Positions 1 through 6,837 of a DNA stretch of 64,000 bases are shown one piece after another. The first letter of the stretch is position 1. Every line of letters begins with the position of its first letter. Made by a program: the position numbers and the translations under genes. The notes beneath the pieces are model-generated. The model saw only the letters and a program-made list of their open reading frames with translations. It was not told where the DNA came from and ran no database searches. The DNA comes from Pseudomonas sp. R4-35-07 (GTDB taxonomy: Bacteria; Pseudomonadota; Gammaproteobacteria; Pseudomonadales; Pseudomonadaceae), in the NCBI RefSeq assembly GCF_003852235.1, contig NZ_CP027732.1, positions 2,294,001 to 2,358,000 on the forward strand. Reading direction: 5' to 3'.

Positions 1-783
1 TCACAGCGATCGTCGCGTGTCAGCTCCAATCTGAATTATGACAATCAAGGGCGTCATTCAACACAGATGGGGCTTAATGGCAATCTTCCGGGGCAAGATG
101 ATGCTTATTACAACCTCCAGGCAGGGCATGACAGCAGCGGGGGGGGCTCAGGGTCCGCAAGCCTGAGTGCGGTCACCTCAGTGGCTCGGGTGAATGCTGG
201 TTACAGTCAAGGTCGTGATTATCAGACTTTTAGTGCTGGCGCTTCCGGTTCGGTAGTAGCGCATGCCGGAGGAATTAATCTAGGTCAACCCGTGGGCGAC
301 ACATTTACCCTTGCAGAGGTGTCTGGGGTATCTAATGCAAAATTTTCCAGCCACGCCGGGGTTATCACCGGAAGGAACGGCTACGCGGTAGTACCCAGCG
401 CTCAGATATATCGGACCAACTGGCTTACTCTGGATGCCCGTGACCTCGGGGCGGATACTGAGCTGCTGACCACCGCCCAACAACTGGTTCCCCGTCGCGG
501 TTCCATAACACTAGCTAGCTTCGCGGCGGAAAGTGGGCGCCGAGTACAATTTGAGTTTCGAAGCGTAGACGGTAGCCCTATACCCTTTGGGGCTAGTGTT
601 CAGGATGAAAATGGCAAAGTGCTAGGCGTTCTAGATCCAAAAGGTATGGCGCTTGCCTTAGTTGACCAGGAAGAATCGACTCTGATTGTAAAATGGAAAA
701 GCGATAGTTGCCAGGCACATTATATTCTAGCACCACGAAAGCTCGATACAAGATTTGATAAAGTTCAGTTAGCATGCAAATGA
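1..783 (+). CDS. Fimbrial outer-membrane usher, C-terminal part (5' end outside window)
   Basis: The frame is open from base 1 and ends at 783, giving about 260 residues. The visible part reads as the end of a FimD/PapC-type usher: the last strands of the 24-strand beta-barrel with alternating aromatic and polar residues, then a conserved beta-sandwich tail (GRRVQFEFRS..., PIPFGASVQDENGKVLG, ...GMALAL). Ushers form the outer-membrane pore through which chaperone-bound pilins are polymerised. No chaperone or adhesin gene follows, so this is probably the last gene of a fimbrial operon lying to the left. Family assignment is from the tail signature; the barrel and plug are outside the window. 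Confidence 0.85.
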   Translation, partial: SQRSSRVSSNLNYDNQGRHSTQMGLNGNLPGQDDAYYNLQAGHDSSGGGSGSASLSAVTSVARVNAGYSQGRDYQTFSAGASGSVVAHAGGINLGQPVGDTFTLAEVSGVSNAKFSSHAGVITGRNGYAVVPSAQIYRTNWLTLDARDLGADTELLTTAQQLVPRRGSITLASFAAESGRRVQFEFRSVDGSPIPFGASVQDENGKVLGVLDPKGMALALVDQEESTLIVKWKSDSCQAHYILAPRKLDTRFDKVQLACK

Positions 784-876
784 GGGGAGTAAATTTAGGC
801 GTTATTGCCAGTCTCTATTTTTGTTGAAGGTGTTAATCAGTCATCTCGACAGATATTAAATGTTTAGGGGGTTAAT

Positions 877-963
877 ATGGGAAGCGAAATTATCGGTTGC
901 TTAATTTGTGGTGCTATTATTTTGATCGGAGTGCTTATGCACTTCGCAAAGTGGAAGGTATAA
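877..963 (+). CDS. Possible 28-residue single-span membrane peptide
   Basis: A short frame begins with ATG at 877, preceded by AGGGGG at a suitable spacing (about 865-871). The peptide has a hydrophobic stretch (IIGCLICGAIILIGVLM) followed by a positively charged tail ending in KWKV, as in a small inner-membrane protein. It sits alone between the usher and the cation transporter genes. No family is recognised; the ribosome binding site and hydrophobic pattern are the only support. Confidence 0.3.
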   Translation: MGSEIIGCLICGAIILIGVLMHFAKWKV

Positions 964-1067
964 GGCACGCCGCTTTATCAGCTCATCTGTCAGGTCGCAG
1001 CTAGTTATCAGACTATTGAGCGGTAATCGCAGTCAGCAGTTAATTGGTATTTTACAGAGAGAGTTAC

Positions 1068-1973
1068 TTGAATAACCGAAGTGAGCAGTCGTTGCTCCAA
1101 CAATCTACCGTCATGATGTTAGCAGTAGCGATCGCTGGGATTGCTACTGGTTTCGTTACGGGCGCTCAATCCGTCCTGTTCGATGGTTTTTTCTCGTTGA
1201 TTGCAACCTTTATCAAAGTATTAATGCTGATTACAGCCAAACTGATCGCCAAGGAAAGTAATCACCGGTTCCAGTTTGGCTTCTGGCATTTGGAACCCAT
1301 GGTGTTACTGATCGAAGGCAGCTTTCTGTTTTTGATCGCAATCTATGCATTTCTTAACGGAGTGTCTGGATTCATCAACGGCGGTCGTGAGATTGAATTA
1401 GGGATGCTGATCATCTATGCGGCAGTGTTTACAGTCGTCGAGTTCGCCTATTTTTTCTACATCCGTTATCGAAACCGTGAGCTTAAATCAACGCTGATTC
1501 AGTTCGATAACATTAGCTGGTTGGTAGATGCGATGTTATCGGTAGGACTGCTTGTCAGCTTTCTCACTGCGTTGTTGCTCACGTCACGGGGCTATGGTCA
1601 TTTGGCCGTATATGCCGATCCGCTGATTTTGATCTTGCTGGCACTGAGTATATTGCCTCCCGCTTTCAATATACTACGTCCGGCCTTGCGTGATGTGTTG
1701 GGCATGGCGCCAGACCAATTGGACAACAAAGTGCGACAGGTGATGGACGCGATTAAAATCGAGTACGGCTTCGAGCATTACGTTTCTTATGTACAGAAGC
1801 ATGGGCGAGCGCGATTTATCGAGATCCATATTGTGCTCTCGACTGATTATCACGTGGAAGCGGTCGGGAACCTGGATACGTTACGTGACGAAATCTCGGC
1901 GAGATTGGGCCACGCAGATTCGGCACGGTGGCTGACGATTTGTTTTACGGGGGACCGGAAGTGGATTGTTTGA
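1068..1973 (+). CDS. Cation diffusion facilitator (CDF) family transporter
   Basis: The product is about 301 residues with about six membrane spans in the first two thirds and a soluble C-terminal domain of about 90 residues ending in mixed alpha/beta sequence, the CDF layout. The span 'SVLFDGFFSLIATFIKVLMLITAKL' followed by 'HRFQFGFWHLEPMVLLIEG' matches the CDF TM2/loop region, including the metal-site Asp. CDF proteins export Zn, Co, Fe or Mn by proton antiport at the inner membrane; the substrate cannot be read. I prefer TTG at 1068 because GAGAGAG lies just upstream; an upstream TTG at 1044 is in frame but has no clear ribosome binding site. No partner gene is adjacent. Confidence 0.8.
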   Translation: MNNRSEQSLLQQSTVMMLAVAIAGIATGFVTGAQSVLFDGFFSLIATFIKVLMLITAKLIAKESNHRFQFGFWHLEPMVLLIEGSFLFLIAIYAFLNGVSGFINGGREIELGMLIIYAAVFTVVEFAYFFYIRYRNRELKSTLIQFDNISWLVDAMLSVGLLVSFLTALLLTSRGYGHLAVYADPLILILLALSILPPAFNILRPALRDVLGMAPDQLDNKVRQVMDAIKIEYGFEHYVSYVQKHGRARFIEIHIVLSTDYHVEAVGNLDTLRDEISARLGHADSARWLTICFTGDRKWIV

Positions 1974-2030
1974 TCTCTACGTGGTCGTCACTGAAGTGGG
2001 CAAGTTGCAAGGTGGACGTAATCAGCGGGA

Positions 2031-2186
2031 ATGCGAGTGAGTTTGAGCGATAGTGCGTTTACCTTCTACGATGTTGCTGGTGACCGGGTCCGCACGGGCA
2101 AGCTGTGGTCGGTGCTGTCCGACAAGTTCGATCTGGAGCGGCGGTTATGGGTCATACCGGCGGAGGTGATGAACAACTCCAGTTAG
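2031..2186 (+). pseudogene. Tyrosine integrase remnant 1 (mid-catalytic domain)
   Basis: The frame from about 2076 encodes RVRTGKLWSV...DLERRLWVIPAEVMN, which matches the phage P4-type integrase stretch 'RTGEL...W..DLE...W.IPAERMK' around the first catalytic Arg. The sequence ends at a stop at 2184-2186, where IS3-like sequence takes over. No N-terminal or C-terminal catalytic boxes are attached, so only a scrap survives. It signals an old integrative element at this position. Confidence 0.6.
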
Positions 2187-2187
2187 T

Positions 2188-2836
2188 GGTACGAAAACCA
2201 GGTAACTCCCTTTCTGAAGATCTGCGAGGTGCAGGTCATCAGGTGGGGCGTTCCATGGCTCTGAGCTTGATGAAGAAGGTCGGGATCGCCAGCCGCCAAC
2301 GCAGGCCCCACAAGTCTTCAGACGTCGAGTCTTTGGTGGCTGAGCAGAGCTGGAGCGTGAGGTTTACGTAGCTAATACCGTTCGCGGACGTCACCTATAT
2401 CCAGCTCGGTAAGCGCTGGATCCGCGCTCGGTAGTTTTGGATCCGTTTGCGGCCGAATGGCGGGATGGGCGTATTCATTGGGCGCCGATGCGGCACTGGC
2501 AAATGAGGCGGAGGGCTGTTGAATTGATAGGGCGGCCTGAGGGCGTGCCGTTTCATTCTCACCAAGGCTGTCAGTACAATAGTCAAATAATTCAGGGCTG
2601 AACTGCAAGCACATAAGCTGAAGCAGCGCATGTGTCGAAAAGGGCAGTGTTGGGATAACGCATGATTGAGCTTTTTTGGCAGTTTGAAGTCCGAATGGGT
2701 ACCCTAGAGAGGTTATAGCCCGGAGTATAAGGCCCCGGTAGACATCAACCTATATGTGGTGCACTGCAACAGCGCAAGGCGCTACGGTTACAAGAGCTAT
2801 CGCTCGCCGATGGTGGCGGAAGAGCTAGCGGTGTGA
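2188..2836 (+). pseudogene. IS3-family transposase OrfB remnant, multiply frameshifted
   Basis: Pieces of an IS3 OrfB occur in the right order but in different frames. They are a helix-turn-helix-like part (GHQVGRSMALSLMKKVGIASRQRRPHK, 2235-2315), the first DDE box (DVTYIQLGKRW, about 2387-2420), the second box as a degraded 'GVPFHSHQGCQYNSQ' (about 2542-2590; canonical HSDxGSQY) and the C-terminal 'YNS.R..GY.SP..AEE' region ending at 2836. The second catalytic Asp reads as His, and stops occur between the blocks. It is inactive. OrfA and terminal inverted repeats were not found. Confidence 0.7.
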
Positions 2837-2884
2837 GAACCGAAAAAACTATCTGCAATTACTGGATCAGTCCAATGCGACAAA

Positions 2885-2922
2885 CCCCTTAATCCGCTGC
2901 TCTCTTGCGGGGGATTAAGGGG
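2885..2922 (-). terminator. Inverted repeat 3' of the crystallin-like gene
   Basis: CCCCTTAATCC (2885-2895) pairs exactly with GGATTAAGGGG (2912-2922) across a 16-base loop. It lies just after the stop of the minus-strand gene ending at 2931. The T-run after the stem on the minus strand is short (TTT), so termination may be weak. Confidence 0.55.
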
Positions 2923-2930
2923 ATTAAGGT

Positions 2931-3584
2931 TTAACGGACAAATGCGACGCCGTTACTGCTCTCCTTGATATTCTCGATGATAAGTTCGAAGCGATAGTCC
3001 TTTCGTTTGACCAGCTTCCAGCCTGCCGGGAAAGTTTCAGGATAAGTGATGAAATTTAGAGAATCTGTCGGCGCATCATACATAAAATAGGCTGCGCCAA
3101 TTTCCATCGGAACCTTGTTTTTATCAAACAGGATGACAGACGTGACATACATTCTTCCATCATTGGGGATAAGCCCGACAATCTGGAAATCATCATTTAC
3201 AAGAATATTTACCGGATTATCGATGGTATATGTCTGGACGAAAACATAATCTAGCGCTGTGTTTTCTGAACTGTTCGTTAGTTTAATCGACAGAAGTTGC
3301 GTATTTTTCGGTGCCACAACAAATTTGGAAAGTCCCTGAATTTCAGTGATGTCCGATGTGGACTCTGTCCATACTTTATAAATTTGATCAGCTTGTGAGT
3401 CCCGAAAGTGTCGCCATCCATGAACCAGACTTTGTTTGCCAATTTTAACAGAGAGAAAAGTATCATTCAGTTCCGATGGAAGCTCATAAACTACTTCCCT
3501 TTCTTTATACTCATGCGGCGTACCACTGAAATTTTTTTGTTGATAAAATGTGGCGCCGATTGAGCTATTTTTTTGATCCTTCAT
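2931..3584 (-). CDS. Beta/gamma-crystallin-like protein, AT-rich
   Basis: The product is 217 residues with no signal peptide. Residues about 10-60 (GATFYQQKNFSGTPHEY...LNDTFLSVKIGKQSLVHGW) follow the beta/gamma-crystallin Greek-key pattern: aromatic, F-x-G, then 'lnD..SSvki'. The rest is beta-rich with no motif I can name. ATG at 3584 is preceded by AGGAGC-like sequence. Base composition is clearly more AT-rich than the surroundings, and the gene lies in the decayed mobile region between the IS3 remnant and the mosaic block, so transfer is likely. Bacterial crystallin-fold proteins bind calcium or carbohydrate; the role here is unknown. Confidence 0.55.
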   Translation of the reverse strand: MKDQKNSSIGATFYQQKNFSGTPHEYKEREVVYELPSELNDTFLSVKIGKQSLVHGWRHFRDSQADQIYKVWTESTSDITEIQGLSKFVVAPKNTQLLSIKLTNSSENTALDYVFVQTYTIDNPVNILVNDDFQIVGLIPNDGRMYVTSVILFDKNKVPMEIGAAYFMYDAPTDSLNFITYPETFPAGWKLVKRKDYRFELIIENIKESSNGVAFVR

Positions 3585-3633
3585 ATAACGCTCCTTTTTG
3601 AGTAAATCTTCCAGATATTAACCTAGCAGGGAA

Positions 3634-3927
3634 TTGGATAAAGCGCAAGAAAAGGCACTGGAAGAAGAGTGCTTTACCCAGGAAGTGGAAAACGGTTGCC
3701 ATATCGAAGTCAGGGCCCGGGAGCGCGAAGACGCCGATATCGAAGTGTTGGTCAGCGTCTATACCGCGACGGGGCAATGCGTGGTCGAACGCACAAGGCA
3801 ACTGCCCGGCGCCGAATGGACCGTGCACGACGGGCTCAAACGCGGCATCGATCAGGCGGAACGGATTGCCGGCGGGGAATCGGGACGCTTGCCCTGCGCT
3901 GACGCGCATTTGCACGACGACGATTGA
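3634..3927 (+). CDS. Small conserved acidic protein, copy 1 (altered N-terminus)
   Basis: This 97-residue product is nearly identical from residue 10 onward (CFTQEVENGCHIEVRARERE...) to the 104-residue protein at 44889-45203. The N-termini differ: copy 2 starts MFIRGNTYNAWAAKALDEE, whereas here homology breaks near 3650 and the only start is TTG at 3634 in unrelated sequence with no good ribosome binding site. The gene has probably lost its promoter and first codons at a recombination junction and may be silent. It contains two Cys and many Glu/Arg. Function is unknown. Confidence 0.45.
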   Translation: MDKAQEKALEEECFTQEVENGCHIEVRAREREDADIEVLVSVYTATGQCVVERTRQLPGAEWTVHDGLKRGIDQAERIAGGESGRLPCADAHLHDDD

Positions 3928-4058
3928 CGGAGGCGCTGCGCTGGTCTCCCAGCGGAAAACGGAACTTTGGCGGCGCGGGCATTTCCCATTGTAGATAGCC
4001 CTGCGTCAGCCGGCCCGCGCCGGATGATCGCTCATTGCAACCCACGCCAGAGCCGCCC

Positions 4059-5390
4059 ATGCCCGTATCCAGCCTGACCCAAGGCGCACCCTCCAAACCG
4101 TCCTTGCGCCGCGCCGTGACGGGGCCGATGTTGTTTCTGTTCATCCTCGGCGATGTGCTCGGCGCCGGTGTGTATGCACTGGCCGGCACCATCGCCGGCG
4201 AGGTGGGTGGGGCGATCTGGGTGCCGTTGCTGGTGGCGTTGTTTTTTGCCATGCTCACGGCAGGCTCGTACGCGGAACTGGTGACCAAGTACCCCCATGC
4301 TGGCGCCGCTTCGGTGTTCGCCGAGAGGGCATTCAAGTCACCGCTGATTTCATTCCTGGTCGGCTTCAGCATGCTTGCGGCCGCCGTCACCAGCGCAGCG
4401 GGGCTGTCCCTGGCGTTTGCCGGCGACTACCTGGCGGCGTTCATCGAGGTGTCACCGCACCTGGCCGCGCTGATATTCCTGGCAGTGATAGCGCTTCTGA
4501 ATGCGCGCGGTATCAAGGAGTCGCTGGGCGCCAACATGGTCATGACCTGCGTCGAACTGTCCGGGCTGCTGTTGGTGGTGGTGGCCGCGGCCTGGTGCAT
4601 ACAGTCCGGCGAAGCCAACCTCGGCCGCGCGCTGGAGTTCAAGGCCGGAGTCAACCCGATGCTTGCCGTACTGGGCGCGGCATTGCTGGCGTTCTATTCG
4701 TTCGTCGGTTTTGAAACGTCGGCCAACCTGGCCGAAGAAATACGCGGCGTGCGCAAAGTGTATCCGCGTGCGCTGTTTGCTGCGCTGGTGACGGCGGGCG
4801 TCGTATATATGGCGGTCGGTGTCGCCGCTTCGGTGGTGCTGCCGATGGACAAGCTGACGGCCACATCCGCGCCGTTGCTCGAAGTGGTGCGTGCCTCGGG
4901 CTTGAGCATCCCGCCCCAGCTCTTCGCCTTCATCGCGCTGGTGGCGGTCGCCAACGGTGCGCTGCTGACCATGGTAATGGCCAGCCGCCTGGCCTATGGC
5001 ATGGCCCGCATGGGCCTGTTGCCGGAGCCACTTTCGCACGTGCTGCCCAAGCGGCGTACGCCTTGGGTCGCGATCATCGCCAGCACCCTGGTGGCCATCG
5101 CCCTGACCTTGACGGGTACCCTCGCGGCGCTGGCCGAGACGGTCGTGCTGTTGCTGCTCTTCGTGTTCCTCAGCACCAACCTGGCGGTGCTGGTACTGCG
5201 CCGCGACACCATCACCGAACAGCATTTTCGCGTGCCGACCTGGGTGCCGGTGCTGGCAATTGTTTCGTGCTTGATCCTGCTCAGCCAGCAAAGCCTGGAC
5301 ACCTGGCTGCGCGGTGGCGCGCTGATGCTGCTGGGCATGGCGCTGTACGCATGCAACCGCTTGGCGACACCGGCTGTAGGCCCAGGCTAA
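4059..5390 (+). CDS. APC-family amino acid permease, copy 1
   Basis: The product is 443 residues with about 12 hydrophobic spans and the APC N-terminal signature 'TGPMLFLFILGDVLGAGVYALAGTIAGEVGGAIW', a glycine-rich helix that lines the substrate site. Such permeases take up amino acids or polyamines across the inner membrane. ATG at 4059 aligns with the start of the paralogue at 45336; an in-frame TTG at 4035 is less likely. The two proteins are about 90% or more identical, while third codon positions differ often. That fits divergence in another lineage or an old duplication. It lies 131 bases after small-protein copy 1, the same order and spacing as at 44889-46676. Confidence 0.85.
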   Translation: MPVSSLTQGAPSKPSLRRAVTGPMLFLFILGDVLGAGVYALAGTIAGEVGGAIWVPLLVALFFAMLTAGSYAELVTKYPHAGAASVFAERAFKSPLISFLVGFSMLAAAVTSAAGLSLAFAGDYLAAFIEVSPHLAALIFLAVIALLNARGIKESLGANMVMTCVELSGLLLVVVAAAWCIQSGEANLGRALEFKAGVNPMLAVLGAALLAFYSFVGFETSANLAEEIRGVRKVYPRALFAALVTAGVVYMAVGVAASVVLPMDKLTATSAPLLEVVRASGLSIPPQLFAFIALVAVANGALLTMVMASRLAYGMARMGLLPEPLSHVLPKRRTPWVAIIASTLVAIALTLTGTLAALAETVVLLLLFVFLSTNLAVLVLRRDTITEQHFRVPTWVPVLAIVSCLILLSQQSLDTWLRGGALMLLGMALYACNRLATPAVGPG

Positions 5391-5431
5391 CCACTCATCT
5401 GATCTATATCCCCGGCTGAAAAATCCCTGTA

Positions 5432-5923
5432 GTGCCCTTAGGGCTTGAACACCGCCAGCAGGCAATTATCGGCCTGGAAGACATCCCTGACGAGGATTGG
5501 CTAAAGACCTTTAACGTTAACGTCACTGCGATGTTTCGCATCTGCAAGGCCGCGCTGCCGCACATGGTCCAAGGCAGTTCGATCATCAACACCAGCTCGG
5601 TCAATTCCGATGCGCCCAACCCCACGCTGTTGCCGTATGCGGCGACCAAAGGCGCGATCGCCAACTTCACTGCGGGCCTAGCGCAGATGCTCGGCAAGCG
5701 CGGTATTCGCGTCAACAGTGTGGCGCCCGGGCCAATCTGGACGCGATTGATCGTATCGACGATGACCGAGGACTCCGTGAAGAGTTTTGGTGGCAATACG
5801 CCGCTGGGGCGCCCCGGCCAGCCAGCCGAAGTCTCGCCCATCTATGTGCTGCTGGCGTCGGATGAGGGCAGTTATATCTCCGGTGAACGTTACGGCGTGA
5901 CAGGTGGCAAGCCTATTCTTTAA
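5432..5923 (+). pseudogene. 5'-truncated short-chain dehydrogenase (YghA-like)
   Basis: From about 5472 the frame encodes LEDIPDEDWLKTFNVNVTAMFRIC... to the C-terminus GERYGVTGGKPIL, closely matching residues about 138-285 of the intact SDR at 59563-60420. The Rossmann GxxxGxG nucleotide site is missing; the catalytic region (NTSSVNSD..., YAATKGA with Tyr/Lys) is kept. Sequence upstream of 5472 matches neither the SDR nor the adjacent permease tail. Without cofactor binding it cannot act as a dehydrogenase, so I call it a pseudogene fragment of the mosaic block. Confidence 0.75.
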
Positions 5924-6230
5924 ATGAAGCGAGGCATTCGATAACGACGACGTAGGCGACTTTCTGGTTGAGCGGCTCAGCCAACGGGGGGGGGCGATGC
6001 CGCAGAGGCACTAGCAGCGCTGTTACCGTTGTCCATCACACCATGTACCGTCCGCTTGCTGGTCAGCTTGGATGCTGTCCGCCTGATGGCGATGGACAGG
6101 ATGAAACGGCACAGCCGGGATCCTGCTTTCTAGGCCTTGATACTCCCAGAAAACAAGTCCAGAATTAAGTCTTTTCCTGCCCAGGAAAGAAAAGAAACCC
6201 CTTAGATTTCAATGAGTCGGACGCCAGATA
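5924..6230. other. Intergenic stretch without recognised gene
   Basis: I see no supported gene here. A run of nine G bases lies at about 5986-5994. Short open frames are present but show no codon pattern, ribosome binding site or family resemblance. The stretch separates the truncated SDR from the tRNA-Gly scar and is probably decayed island sequence. Confidence 0.4.
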
Positions 6231-6251
6231 CGAGTCTCGTTTCCCGCTCCA
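6231..6251 (+). other. tRNA-Gly(GCC) 3'-end fragment, likely attachment-site scar
   Basis: Twenty-one bases match the 3' end of the standard bacterial tRNA-Gly(GCC): the right half of the T-arm (CGAGTCTCG) and acceptor strand (TTTCCCGCTCC, then A). The rest of the tRNA is absent upstream. Many tyrosine integrases target tRNA 3' ends and leave such a repeat at the far end of the inserted element. A rho-independent terminator follows at 6300, as expected behind a tRNA gene, and an integrase scrap lies at 6354-6732. I infer a chromosome/element junction. Confidence 0.65.
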
Positions 6252-6299
6252 AATATCGATCTACAGAGTTCCATGGAATTCTGTAAGTCATTAAAAATA

Positions 6300-6319
6300 G
6301 ACGCTTAGGCGTCTTTTTT
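6300..6319 (+). terminator. Rho-independent terminator behind the tRNA-Gly fragment
   Basis: GACGC-TTAG-GCGTC is followed directly by seven T. This tight hairpin with a T-run is typical of tRNA transcription unit ends and supports the view that this is native sequence downstream of tRNA-Gly. Confidence 0.7.
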
Positions 6320-6353
6320 TGTTCCGCCAAAATCCATCGAAAGCCACGGATAT

Positions 6354-6732
6354 CTGATCTTGAGCGAGGGCTGTGGGCCATTCCGTGCCCCTGTCGACCC
6401 AGGCGGTGGAGGTGGTGCGCCAATTATTGAAGAAGGTGCGTCCCGCTCAACGCCACTTGTTGTCCCATCGCAGTAACCTGGGCCAGCGGATCAGTGAAAA
6501 CACCCTCAATGGCGCCCTGCGTCGGATGGGCTGTATCGATCAACTGACGGGCCACGTATCCGGTGCCACGCTGTCTACCGCGTTGCATGACATTGGCTAC
6601 CCCAAGCCTTGGATTGACGCCCAGTTGTCCCATGCGGATCCGGACAATCCCTATTCAGAGTTTTCAGCCCAAGTTGCTCTTCGGGTGGAAGGCAAAGCCA
6701 GCCAAGAGAAACTTGCGCAGTCCTTTGCGTAG
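6354..6732 (+). pseudogene. Tyrosine integrase remnant 2 (C-terminal part)
   Basis: A first piece (DLERGLWAIP, 6356-6385) and then, in another frame, GHSVPLSTQAVEVV...SENTLNGALRRMG...LTGHVSGATLSTALHDIG...QLSHADP match the C-terminal catalytic half of P4-type integrases. Canonical sequence has HxxR (here GHVSGATLST, with the Arg apparently lost) and a 'LAH' box (LSHADP). A frameshift and deletion join the first two pieces, and the catalytic Tyr region is not convincing. It is a non-functional remnant, separate from remnant 1 because both contain the DLER..LW segment. Confidence 0.65.
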
Positions 6733-6837
6733 CACACTCTTACGGTCATCATTGAAAAAGACAGCAATATGGTTACTCGCGAGCCGTCGATAAAATTGGC
6801 ACAACTTGCCATCCGTGCATGCTCTAAAATTTTGGTG

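Noticed and set aside
5968..6168. 66-codon plus-strand frame
   Set aside because: No ribosome binding site or family likeness; it follows a poly-G run in decayed sequence.
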